The translations under genes were made by a program, and so were the position numbers. From the NCBI GenBank assembly GCA_036850595.1, contig CM072152.1, forward strand, positions 19,047,207-19,111,206: DNA of 64,000 nt, written 5' to 3'. The notes below the pieces were generated by a model, which was not told the DNA's origin, ran no database searches, and worked only from the letters and a program-made list of their open reading frames with translations. Every line of letters starts with the position of its first letter. Within the stretch, counting starts at the first letter, position 1. Below, piece by piece: positions 50,641 through 62,700 of the stretch. The DNA is from Rhyacichthys aspro. Its lineage: Eukaryota > Chordata > Actinopteri > Gobiiformes > Rhyacichthyidae.

Positions 50641-50869
50641 AAGTGTGGAGGCTTTTGCGTCAGAGCCATTTCAGGCACCTACGGGCATTATGTTCATGTA
50701 ACGCAGCACAGATGTAATTACATAAAAATGAAATATTAGTATTGTTTGTAACTCTTTCAAAAGACAGAGTTTATAGTAATAGGTTCCTATAAACAAGTAC
50801 AATCCCTTGGAGAAGTTGGAAACTCCCCATAAACTCTAGAAATATTCAGCACCAAATCGATAGGAATAT

Positions 50870-50890
50870 ATATATATATATATATATATA
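50870..50890. repeat. (AT)n microsatellite
   Basis: About ten AT units in the spacer between tRNA-Phe and rab7a. Confidence 0.9.
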
Positions 50891-51159
50891 AATGTAATAT
50901 ACATAATGAATATATCACAATAATAACTATGAAATGTTCCTATGTTGATTTTGTTTTATTTGGCAAATTCTGTGGAGCTTATTTTAATTGCGGTATATGA
51001 AAGCAAAATGTGTCACTTGGCTTTAATGCAATCTAGCAGGAGGGGGAATACACAGTGCTTGGACAGCTTTTAAAACAAATTGTTATTCCAAATGGCACTA
51101 AGCATATTTTCTTATATGTCTAATAAATTCGATCTTTAGTCTGTGCGGAGGAAAAGCAG

Positions 51160-51541
51160 GCGTGTCCCGTGTGCGACGTCACACGGCCTGACGGAGCTTG
51201 TTTTGGAGGAAGTAAAATGTTAGCTGTTAGCACATTAGCTTTACTGAAAAAGCAAGCGTCAACGGACACAGGGCGAAGTAGACCACTGTACCAAATCTCA
51301 TTCCTTTCACAAAAGGAGAGGTACAAGGGGAGTGGCAACGTTGGTTTTGCTATCTTTACAGTTAGCTTCGAGGCTAGCTCTTAAAAATTATTTAGTTGCC
51401 GACCATTAAACGTGTTGTTTTCTTACGGCAGACGTTTCCAATAGCAGTTAGCCTGTTAGCTAGCCTGCGGTTAGCTAACGCTTCCAACAGAGGCAAAAGA
51501 AAGTCCAGTTTTGACGTTTTTACCTCAGGATCGTCGTTCAG
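51160..51541 (+). other. rab7a: rab7a promoter and non-coding exon 1
   Basis: A strong donor (CGTTCAG|GTAGGT) follows 51541 and no start codon is needed before the coding exon, so this is the likely 5' UTR exon. Its start lies somewhere in 51160-51480. The interval carries many copies of the hexamer GTTAGC/GCTAAC (51219, 51226, 51361, 51447, 51455, 51470, 51474), continuing just inside the intron (51637). The donor is seen directly; the transcription start is not. Confidence 0.5.
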
Positions 51542-52955
51542 GTAGGTTTGTGTTTTATTTTTTGGCATTTTTTCTTAATACGCGCGAAGATTGTTGTAGT
51601 TGGTAAATGTGATCTGTTTTTTTTCATCAAACAATGGTTAGCCTCACTAAACGCTAGCGTACATGACAAGTGTCACACGGTATTTTTCTAACCTGTCGCT
51701 AAATGCTTTAATGATGTGAGATGTTTTACTTTTTTATATTTCACTATCTTTTGGTGTGTAGTTTTAATCAGATACAGCCTCCGTTAGATCGAGTATTTAG
51801 TGGTTAATCAGGCAGACCTGGTATTTGAAATGCACGGCGAAATGTAACTGCTGCCTTGGAGAAAGCGAAAATAATTATTTTCAGACGAGGCTTTGGCTGG
51901 TTGTTGAAGAAACCACAATATCACTGAGCTAATCGTGCTGCCAAGTCATGGTCCCGTTAGTCCTGTGTTTAAACCATGTGACCAGTTCCTGACATAGTGT
52001 CATGGGGCGCAGATTATGAGCTGCACTCATAGTTTTATTCTGCTATTGCTAGGATTATTCGTGTCTGAGGGTTCGTTCCTACTTTAGTAAAATTCAGTAG
52101 TTAGTGAAATTATCCGTTTGTTACGGACGGGATTTGTGAGACCTGATCCGAAAGATGATTTAAACCCGTGCCTTGGACTTTGGACACTACAGCACTGTGA
52201 GGTGGTTTATTATTACAAAGCACACTCAGCCAGTCAGAAATTCTTAGTAATGGCATGAGCAGCTTCGCAGTCTATGGAGCAACGACACACTTTCATTTGA
52301 ATAATTTTAATCCCATGTCAGATTAGTGATAAATTTGATTTTAAGGGAGAAAGAAATGTCTGGGTGTTGTTATTTTAGATAAAGTGCCACCTTATTCAGC
52401 ACAGCAAACTGAATAAAGAAGATGCAGTTTATAGACATTTATAAAAAATGACCAATCCAAATATTTAATCTTAGTACCACAATTACCATTGCTTAAAAGA
52501 CTTCTGAAAAATGGAACTCTGCATTTTAATATAGGCAGCCCAGCACAGTTGTACTGTACCAGTTGTTTACATTTTTAATGAAACTAAATGATAAACTTAT
52601 TTTGATTTTGTTATGAGAACCAGTTTATTTCTTTGAAATGTATTTCAAGTGTCAACCATATCAACTTTCAGTGCTGTGCAATCTGTTGGGCCATATCACA
52701 AGGGTTATGACAGGAGCAACACTCAGTTTAGTTTGAATATTCCTGCCATTAGCTTGCTACCCTTCTCTTGTATAGTATTCATCTTCTCATTGACATTTAT
52801 GTGCCAATTTTGTCAAAAGATGAAACCACAGTTCTTGTATGCTGACCACCTTTTCTCTTTAGTCTTTTGCAACATTCCTATGTTACTTCATGGACTAATG
52901 CTGTTAAATCTGTTTCAATTTGTCATGTTTACATGTTCTTTTCAGCTGAAACACA

Positions 52956-54904
52956 ATGACATCAAGGAAGAAAGTACTACTTAAAGTCATCATTCTTGGA
53001 GACTCTGGGTGAGTGAGATGAGGTCACGTGGTGCTGTACAAGAATAAAACTTAAGTGTGTCATGTTACTATCATGTTTTGTTCCTAGGGTTGGGAAAACC
53101 TCTTTGATGAACCAGTATGTGAATAAGAAGTTCAGTAACCAGTACAAAGCCACAATAGGCGCTGATTTTCTGACAAAAGAAGTCATGGTGGATGACAGAC
53201 TTGTCACAATGCAGGTACACTGAGAAATACATACACTCTCAGTCATATCCATTTGTATGTATTTACATTAGATCACACAGGCTCATTTTAGATGTTTATA
53301 TTTACATCTTTTCTGTCGTAGTTACTTCCCATTCAATTAGTTTGATTTATAACAATTAGTGCCACCTTCACATATGAAACATTAAGATATCTAGAGGTTG
53401 TGATCTCACCATGCTTGTGTATATAGCTTCAGTGTATCTGAGAAACGGTGAGATGGACTCAGTAGCATGTTGATGACAAATATTTAAAAATATCTTAGAC
53501 CCTAAGGCTTAGAGTCTCCTCTTAATGCATATTGTAAAACAAATAGTCCTTAATAAATACTAAAAAGAGAAATGTATGGATTTTACGTGTACTTCCTCAG
53601 TTCAGTTACATGCAAATAGAGAAAATTTAACTATTTCCACAGTCCACTTATAATTAGATTTTGGTCATGCATCTAAACATCTTAGTGCGACTGAAATGGC
53701 AGTAGTTTGAATTTTTTCTTAGTTGGAGTAAAACACCTTGATTATGTGATCCATAGATGGCCTTTTTCCAACCAAACCCTAAGCGCCCTGCACATGCTTC
53801 AGTGTTTGCAGAGTGAGGCACATAAACATACATATTTTCAGATGAGTGAAGACACATATTTTGAGTCACTCTGTGGCTGTCTAACTTGTTACTTGGTTGT
53901 TTTGGTCTTACATGACAAAAATTTAAAAAAGAAAAGGCTATAGTTTTTATTGTAGCTAATGATGCGATCTTGTGGGATCTTCTGGGAAGAAACATTGCCC
54001 CCCAAAAAAACAAATATATCCTAATGAACAAGTATCATGTGCATTTTTAACCTGTTCCTGCTTATTCCCTATCTTTTGTAAATACCAGATTTGGGACACA
54101 GCAGGTCAGGAGAGATTCCAGTCCCTTGGCGTAGCGTTCTACCGCGGAGCAGATTGCTGCGTTCTGGTGTTTGATGTGACGGCACCAAATACGTTCAAGA
54201 CCCTCGACAGTTGGCGTGATGAGTTCTTGATTCAGGCCAGCCCCCGAGACCCTGAAAATTTTCCTTTTGTGGTGCTCGGAAACAAGATCGACCTGGAGAA
54301 CAGACAGGTAACACCAGAAAGATCGCAGGGTGCTGCTTTACATGCACTGTTATTATGTTGCCTGATTGCATGTTTTTACTATTGCCAAATCAGTATCATG
54401 TAAAAGTTTCTTATTTTTCATCCAAAGTAATGGGTTATCATGGCAAAATTTTATTATATGTTATATACTATATTCCTGAATGATTAATTCTCTTTACTTA
54501 GGACACAAAATGTGTTTTTTTCAAAATGTTATTAAAAAAGTCTTGTGTTCTCATTTATCTGATGGTGAGCTTTGTATTTCAGGTAACCACTAAACGGGCA
54601 CAGGCTTGGTGTCAAAGCAAGAACAACATCCCCTATTTTGAAACCAGTGCTAAGGAAGCAATCAATGTGGAACAGGCCTTTCAGACTATTGCACGCAACG
54701 CTCTTAAACAGGTGAAGCTTAAAAAGTAGACACAAATTGTTCTGATGAAGCTATTCAAATTTTACAAAACACAAATCTCACCCACCAATTCTATATTGCC
54801 TTCATTAGGAAACTGAAGTGGAGCTGTACAACGAGTTCCCAGAGCCGATAAAACTGGACAGGAACGAGCGGGCCAAGCCATCGGCAGAATCATGCAGCTG
54901 CTGA
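52956..54904 (+). CDS. rab7a: Rab7a small GTPase (late endosome/lysosome traffic)
   Basis: Coding exons 52956-53008 (exon begins 52946), 53088-53214, 54089-54307, 54583-54711 and 54809-54904. They join in frame to 207 aa, exactly the length of vertebrate RAB7A. The start MTSRKKVLLKVIILGDSG leads into the P-loop GDSGVGKTS. The switch I/effector region is NQYKATIGADF, switch II begins WDTAGQERFQSLG, and the guanine-specificity motifs are NKID and ETSAKEA. The C-terminus ESCSC is the double-geranylgeranylation signal. Rab7 recruits effectors such as RILP and the retromer to late endosomes and controls their maturation and fusion with lysosomes. The ATG is preceded by a short 5' UTR segment after the acceptor. 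The 3' end converges with hmces. Confidence 0.98.
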
Positions 54905-56405
54905 GGACTCTGAAGATCTTCGGGGGCATGGTCATGGCCCTCACAACCCTGTCTTGCCTTGTCTATATATTCCCTTTTCCCTTGGCCCACTGTGTTAATC
55001 CCTATTGCCCAACATACAGTACAAGCAGCCTCCCATTCATAGAGAATACTGCTCTACACACACACAGACATGCTGCACCCACCTCCTTATGTATACAAAA
55101 CACATTTTCTATAAAATATGAGTCTCTTAGCCCAAAGACACCTCGAGGAAACATAATGGCGTTTACTTGTATGATGCGTCTGACTTTCCAGTGTTTCCTA
55201 GATACTTTACTTCATGGCAGTGGTGGTTTGGGCTAATTTTCAGTCATTTTCAGTTTCATGTATGAGTATCAAGCTGCTCACCCATTTTTGGTTCTGCTTT
55301 TATTTTAATGCTTTATGTGATAAATCTCTAAGCATTATCTCTACACCTTTGTGTTTATGAGTAAGGTCGAACATAGTATACTAATGGTATTTTAAAAAGA
55401 AAACCTTTTCTTTGGCAGTGGTGGTTGTTTTCTTTCTCACACAGCCCGCCACTGCTGCATGAATGGAGAAACCCCCCCCCCCCATTTTACTCATTTGTGT
55501 TGTGGCTTAAATTTGTTTTACATCGAGAAACACTTGTTACCATACCTCATGCAACCTTTCAAAATAAACTGATACTTATTACAGGGAATCAGAAATGAAG
55601 CTGAAGCGTCAGAATTTGTAAAGGTGCATTTGTGGAATTGCATTCATCTGCTGCCTGCTGATTCACACAAATATAAATCAAGTCCAGTAAAAAAAAATAT
55701 CATAATTTAGGTGTGCACACAAGATGTCTTTGCACTTTGCTGTCAACTACAATAACTGAAGACTTGCTCGGACATCTCATTTTAGAGCCACAAAACATGC
55801 AGTTGTAGCTCAGGTTGAGTGTTTCGTGTGAATCCAATCTCAACTCCTCGATAGAGTGCTGTCTCTTACATGCTATTTACTCTTTATGTATTGGGAAAAT
55901 GAAGGTTCATCTTGTAATCTCATGTTGGTACATCATTTGACTTACACCAACCAAGACGCCATGTCATTCTACTTAATATCTCTGGAGATGAGAAAGATTT
56001 TTCAAATATAAATATCATTCATAACTTAGTACTATTATTAGGTAGTAGTACATTTACTTTACAGTCAACTATTGCAAGTCTTGTATATTTGCAAACCTCT
56101 TAATCATTTTGTGGGAAAGGTAAAAGTTGTCTCCATATCTCTGACTGTGCCAGATGCTTGTGTTGGCAAATGATTTAAGTGCTTGACATTTCTTTTAACC
56201 GTTCAACTCTTTAACTGTTTGTTTGTATTATGTTGAAACTTTGGAAATGCATTATAGCGATACCATACATACTGTAAAATAAAAAAAGATGACAAAATGT
56301 GGCATTCATCATTATTATACTATTAATATGAACGCATAGCATCTACATTGTTATAAAAATGTCTGCGTTTCAAGTAATGAGGGTAATAAAAGTCTTGAAG
56401 AAAGG
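54905..56405 (+). other. rab7a: rab7a 3' UTR (about 1.4-1.5 kb)
   Basis: After the stop, AATAAA signals occur at 56278-56283 and 56385-56390. An earlier one near 55563 could give a shorter form. A run of 12 C lies at 55472-55483. No other gene is seen here. The hmces poly(A) signal on the opposite strand starts only about 35 bases beyond the last rab7a signal. Confidence 0.55.
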
Positions 56406-56424
56406 ATACAATCTTTTTCTGATG

Positions 56425-56523
56425 TTTATTCATAAGAACAAGCAATACAATATGTGAAGTATTTAGTTATATTACAAAAACCACTGTAAAAAAATGAAGT
56501 ACTGCAGAAGTTTACATTACATT
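56425..56523 (-). other. hmces: hmces short 3' UTR and poly(A) signal
   Basis: A minus-strand AATAAA at 56430-56425 lies about 95 bases after the stop, implying cleavage around 56400-56415. That is where the rab7a transcript also appears to end. Confidence 0.6.
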
Positions 56524-58550
56524 TCAGTTGTTTTTTGCTTTCTTACTTGCTCCTTGAAGCCACTGATGGAGTGGTCCTGTTCTCTTTGCCCGAGTCTTTG
56601 TCTTGTCTTCCTGTTCATGTCCACTCTCAGATGTGTCAGACTCCTTCCTCTTTTGAGGGACCCCGCTCTTAAGCCAGCTCATCATCATTTTGCTGCTGGC
56701 TGTTGGTTTAGGCTCCTACAGATTAATGAACAGATAAGTTATTTGAAAGCTCTATTTGCGGTTGTGCACACCATAAATGATTTTTGAGCAGCAGAGAGTA
56801 AAGTAATAAAATATCTTAATACCTTTCTGCTGTTAAGGTCCACAGGCTGAAGGCACTCTGCTGAGTTGTTGCGGGAGTTATTGACTAGCGAGGAAACGGG
56901 GTGAAAAGTCATTATATTTTTTGACTGCAGCAGTTTTAAAGCCTCCAGGGATTTGACCTCTCCAAAATCAAGCCACCTTCTCACTTCTTCCTCCCCATCA
57001 AGAACAGCTGGCATCCTGTAATTCAGAAAAACAGGCTTGCAGGCAAAGAAAGCCATGAACTGCATTATGGTTTAGCATGAAACTAATGTAACTAGTGACA
57101 TGACCTACCTATCATGAATGCTCTCCAGATTAGGTGAAGCATTCACTGTGATTACAGTGTAGGTGTACAGGGGTTCACCACCTCCTGGGGGTGTCCAGCA
57201 GTCAAACAGTCCAGCCATAGTGAGCATCCGCCAGCCAGTCCATTCAGCTTGTGCTTTCCTGTCCTAAACAGAGGGAGAGCAGAGGATGGGTTAATATATT
57301 GGTTAAATAAATACATCTTCGGTTCCATAGCTGATCTTTTTGTTTTACACTAATGTATGTTTTACTAATTTTTATAAGAATGAGTTATTCATAGCAAACT
57401 CCAATAATCCTCCATAAGCCAAACAGTGTATTGTAAGTGCAGAAAAAGTACAACAGAAAACAGAAACCGACCTCTGTCTCATCCACAGATCCTTCTTCTG
57501 AGCTCTCCTGATTGAGAACTGAAGGCTCATTTTGTTCCTCATTTTCTTTCTTTGCACTGGGTCCTTGACTCTGAGGGAAATAGATGAAGAAGGGCTGCTT
57601 GTCTTTTGCTTCCCTCCTCCACTCGTAAAATCCATCAGCCAGGATTACACAGCGCTGTCCTTTTATTAAAGGGTCCTTTGGGTACACAACACAGCAATTA
57701 AAGGGCTTTTATGTCCTTAGGACCACAACTATTTACAGTTTATACAAGAAATTGCACATACACGAAAACAATATGAAAAATGTCCTCAATGGTAACTGTT
57801 ACCTTATATGTCTTCTTCTCTAAAATATTCTCACTGCGGCAGTTGTTGGTGCTGTACTGCATTTTGCTCGGGTCACTTTCTTTAAACCAGGCAGGTACAA
57901 GACCCCATCGCATTGAGGCCAACACACACTCGTCAACTGGAGCACACTGAAGACAAATGGGATAAAGACATCATGAGATGAAGACTAAAAATAATCAGCC
58001 TTTCATAATATTGCATATGTTATATAATCAGCAAGATTATAAAAAAAATTCCATTGTAGAGCGGCATTTATTTGGTGTGGAACAATATAGCATAATGTAG
58101 TATATTTCTCAAGTGAAACATTACTGTTCTATTAATACATACTGTAGTGCTATAGGGCACTAAGAAAATACACTGCACATTACAAAATGACAAACGACTC
58201 TGTATACTTTGTCGGATATTGTATCCTCTGTTTTAATTCTAATAAAGTAACTCTTCAACGCAGTGGATATAAAAACTTTCTCTCTGTAGGTACCAGGGGT
58301 GTGAAGCGCCAGTGATGTTTTTGTTCCACAGGGAAGACCGTTTGCTGTTCAGTTTCTTTACCTTGTCGAAATGCCTTTGGGACAGGAGCACGGGGCTGTT
58401 GGACTGTGGGCTCTTGTTGTAGGACGGTCGGTACTTATCTGCATCTCCATCCCTCCAGCGAGGCTGTCTCCGCTGTCCTCCTCTGTTCCTGTATGAGCAA
58501 GCTCGACTTATTTCGTCAGGTGCCAGAGTACATGCAGTCCTTCCACACAT
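56524..58550 (-). CDS. hmces: HMCES, abasic-site shielding SRAP-domain protein
   Basis: Six coding exons: 58550-58362, 57946-57803, 57675-57472, 57263-57109, 57015-56823 and 56715-56524. All are in frame; 358 aa (human 354). The start MCGRTAC exposes Cys2 after Met removal; in the SRAP family this cysteine forms the covalent thiazolidine crosslink to abasic sites in single-stranded DNA. Other conserved blocks are SYNKSPQSNSPVLLS, MRWGLVPAWFKESDPSK, NNCRSEN, ADGFYEW (Glu129, matching human Glu127) and SIHDRMPAVLDGEE (His229, matching human His210). The C-terminus RTGPLHQWLQGASKKAKNN keeps the QWL motif of the human tail. It protects replication forks from abasic damage and acts in alternative end joining. 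It is divergent from ttll3 and convergent with rab7a. Confidence 0.96.
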
Positions 58551-59746
58551 ATTCCAGGCTTCACTTTATAGGCACCTACCAGGACGGATAACACAACGTG
58601 TAGTAAGGTTATTAGCTGAACATGGTAGCTAACCAATGTATAACCTAGTGGACGACACTAAGAAAGGGTTGGCTCTTCGACAACATTTCTTGTTCATTAT
58701 TTCTTACTTTTATCTGTTTTCGGTGTAGTCAAAGCTGTTCAGAAGTTATATAACTGTTTTTTTTTTCACGCTAGGTGTGGTGTTCTTGGTACTTGACGAA
58801 TGTGGCGGCCGGATATTGAACGAGTGAACACGTGACCATGTTACGTACAGCAGCGTCAACAGCTGTGTGGCTGCCAAAGGAAGACAAGATGGCGATACAG
58901 GAAAACGCGGTTATTATAAAATTCTAGACCGGTTTGTAAAGCGAATCTAACAAAGAAGTCCATCTGCAAAGAAATACATGATAATAATGATAATAATAAT
59001 AGTAATAATAAAACCCCTTAAGAACATTTTAAGGCTCAAACTGACCGTATTACACAGCGGTAGCATCATTAGGACAGCGTCGCCATGGCAACAGCAAACA
59101 GGTGCTTGGAGTGTCGGGGGCGCCTCAAGTTTGTTTTTTTTGTTTGTTTTGTTTTTTTCTTTGCTATTTTGTTTTTTTCTTTGTTTTTTTTTCGTAAGCC
59201 AAAAATATAAATGAAGACATCATGCGGTAAGCTTAAAACTATGTATTCCTTCACACAACTGTTTAAAACCTTACAGTACTTTATAAACCCCAAACCTCAG
59301 TGACAACAGAAATAGGTTTGAAATATTTGAACTTTTGGAATGACCATTTTGTGGCGTTAATTACTTTACATTAGATGTAATGCTAGTTAAAGGGTAGCCT
59401 TCATTATTCCTTTTTGGTAATGAAGACTATGTCAGTCATGTCCAGGGAGGGTGAGGGGAAGACAACGAGGTACAGCTAAATTCTCTTCTGCTTAGCAATG
59501 TCAACAACTTAAACGACCACTGTAGGTGATAATGTAGACCTGCGCAGTGGACCTGAACTGCAACAAGACCACTAATCCAAAATAACTACTAAACCTGCTG
59601 TTGTTGCAGAACAAATGAATTTTATAATATTTAAATGTTGCTGGCTTTCTGTTGTTCATTAAATATGTCATATTGTGATATTTTGGACTAAACCATGAAA
59701 TGCAGAGCTAGAAAGGACTGTTTCTAGAACGAGACCCGGTGTAAGG
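58551..59746. promoter_or_regulatory. Divergent hmces/ttll3 upstream interval
   Basis: About 1.2 kb between the hmces and ttll3 starts. It holds GCTAAC/TTAGCT motifs at about 58612-58633, an AAGATGGCG (YY1-like) motif at about 58887-58895, an (ATA/ATG)-rich simple tract at 58979-59010, the X-box at 59079 and a T-rich tract at 59131-59192. A non-coding first exon of ttll3 could lie here, but no boundary can be fixed. Confidence 0.5.
59079..59092 (+). promoter_or_regulatory. RFX X-box upstream of ttll3
   Basis: GTCGCCATGGCAAC is a perfect match to the RFX-family X-box (GTNRCC, 2-base spacer, RGYAAC). It lies 655 bases upstream of the ttll3 start codon and about 530 bases upstream of hmces on the other side. 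X-boxes are the classic promoter mark of ciliary genes, and TTLL3 glycylates ciliary tubulin, so this is probably its regulatory site. Confidence 0.65.
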
Positions 59747-62700
59747 ATGGATGCATCTTGCCCCCAACAATCTGATTATCTGATTCAAGAAGAGCACCAA
59801 GCAACAGCTGGAGAAAGCAGACCTTGCCTGAACAGTGGTCAGTGTAAAAAAACAAAGCCAGGCAGTATTCAACAAGTATATTGCAAACTAAGCATGGAAC
59901 ATTTTCCGGTCAAGTTGGACAATTTTACACAGACTATTTTGTATGTAGGAGTCATTACCTTAACTTTGTAGGAGATAGCAGTTAGTTGAAAGTGCATCTG
60001 AAACCAAATCCTTTGTTTTCATAGAGCATAGGTTTATGAGTGCTGAATTATTCATTAGGTCACACTCAGGACGTGGCTGAACATTTGAATTCAGGGGCTA
60101 TGTATTAAAGTTTAATAGCATTGCTTTTATGGCGGATACAAACATGTCAAAGCTTAATGTATGGTTTCTATTTCATCTTTACATGTTTGATATTTTAAAT
60201 GCAAGCTATTATCTGTGTCTAAAATGTATGTTTTGCATAAAGATACATGCTGTGCACTCAAATATGCACTGTGACTTTGCTGTTTTTTCTATTTACCATT
60301 ACTTTTGTATCATAAGATATTTGTAGTGAAGTGATTGAAATGACATTTAAATGACGTTTAAGTGAATAGATTGTAGCCACTGTGTACTAACACTGTCCTT
60401 CTGGTGTTCCAGGAACTAATCAGACTAATGTTCAAGCTGTCAAAGCCATGTACCAGCAAAGCCATGAAGTTAAAGAAAAAAGTATGCACTCATACTCATT
60501 AACACAAACTTGTGCAACAATGTAGATATGAAACAGATCTTTTTACATGATGTATTCATTTTTGAACATAGTCTTCATCTTTTCTAAATCTCTCTCATTA
60601 ACTTGAAATGAAATCAGTTCAAACTCCTGAGACAAAGGTTTCCTACAGTTTTGTCACAATGCCTGGTATTAATCCAGACCGGCTGATAAAAGCCAAATTA
60701 ATTGTGGATAAAGCCATCAAGGTAAGAAATGTATCCAGTAAATACATCCATTAAGAAAAATGTATATGCTTGATATATCTCTAGTTATTTTTTCAGGCAC
60801 ATAAGATATTCTCTGTCCAGGGCTCGTACCCTGTCATTAGAGAAGCACTGAGGGCCAGAGGATGGGTTGAGCAGCACATGCCTCGCGCCATCAACCATAA
60901 ACACAAGCATGACAACAATGTAGCTAGAATGACCTCTATTGATGCTGGTGGAAGCGACAGTGATGGTGAACTATGAGACATGCAGATACAACTATTGAAT
61001 GTAAAAAAAAAAAACAAACCTTTATAAAAGGTTATTTTTTTCTTTTCTCAGATAACCCAGACTATGAAAAAGGGCAGGACTCACTATGTAGTCTTATGGT
61101 AAGAAAACAAATGCATGGCTCTGCATAATTAAGGAGAAAAAAAACAAAGTAGCTGCATTTTGAGTGTGCTATGACTTGCAGCATTGTTGCAGTCTCATCC
61201 AGGTTTGATGTTTCATATTTTACAGTCTCGTATGCTGAGGAATGAAATGGTGTATTTCTATTGGACGAATCGAAAAAATGGTATCAACCCTGATGACTTG
61301 CAAAAAGATCAGATAACTAATCATTTTGCTAAAGCAAGCAGTTTCACAACCAAGGTTTGTTATTATTATTTAGTAAATATTATAGCCCTCGAGCATTAAG
61401 CCCTTGACTATCTTTTTTTTTTTTTTTTTTCAGGTTGGATTATGTGTGAACCTGAGGAACTTGCATTGGTTTGACTCAGCAAACCCAGACACATTCTTCC
61501 CTCGGTGTTACAGACTGGGAGTAGAGGATGAAAAGGATGCTTTCATTGGTTAGGTTTTAGATTATGGCATTAAGTCAGCAATACAACACAAACAACACGT
61601 TTCTGGATTTGTGCCCAGTAAATGCAGCTTCAAAACCTTTTGAGACTGTTAAATGCCATTGTGTATATAGTTACATAGTGTTACTATAAGTTTTGTCTCT
61701 TTGCAGTATATTTGTATTTAGATGCTCTTTGTCTTTATTGTGTCTCTATGTAGAGGACTACAGAAGGACTGCCTGCTATAGCCTGTTGAAGTATATTGTG
61801 GAGAAAGAGCATATAAACAAAACATGTGATGATATCCAAGGTAATCAGTCAGTACTGTCAGTCTGTACTACACAATTTTCTTTGATGATTTGAGCTGGTA
61901 AAAGTAAACAAAGTATTTATTCTACATTCTTAGAAAAGAGAAAACAATGCAAACAGTCCAGAACATTGGCTCTGTCCAAAACTATTGCACTTGCACTGAA
62001 AGTAAGTGAAGACTATCTGGACAGTGTGGAGCACAGAGATATAGACATAAGTTTGGAGATACCTCACAAATGTACAGAGGAACAATGGGCAGAGTTTATT
62101 CAGAATTACTACCGCATTGTTCAGTGAGTGCACTTTATACTTGCAGTTTTTATTGTAATCTTTTCTATGATGTCTCTCTAAAATGTTCTCTTGTCACTGC
62201 TGCATGATTCAGTAATGGAGTGGAGATTGAGTCTTGTAAAACATATGTGAACTGCTGCTTGGTTGTGCTGCAGAAGCTTAAAGCCATCAGTCCACAGATG
62301 GATATAGATGGCACAGACAACATGTGGATCGTCAAACCTGGAGCCATGTCCAGGGGCAGAGGTGAGCTAAACTTTATGTAATAGTCCTATTTCTAAATGC
62401 TTTGATCTTTTTGCTCCTGCTTCTTCTTTCAGGTATTAAATGTGCCAAACGCCTGGATCAGATCCTCAGGATTGTCCAATGTGATCCAGCCATCATCAAG
62501 GACAGCAAGTGGGTAGTGCAGAAATACATAGAGCACCCCTTCCTGGTTCACGGGACCAAATTTGATGTGCGACAATGGTTCTTGGTCACTGACTGGAACC
62601 CTCTCACAGTGTGGTTCTACAAAAAGTGCTACATGCGGTTTTCTACGCAGCCTTTTTCACTTCATTCAGTGGACAGGTAAGAAAGAAGCAGGTGTGAAAC

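Noticed and set aside
53972..54403. 143-aa plus-strand ORF starting MGSSGKKHC
   Set aside because: Only 54089-54307 is a rab7a exon. The rest is intron read-through on both sides.
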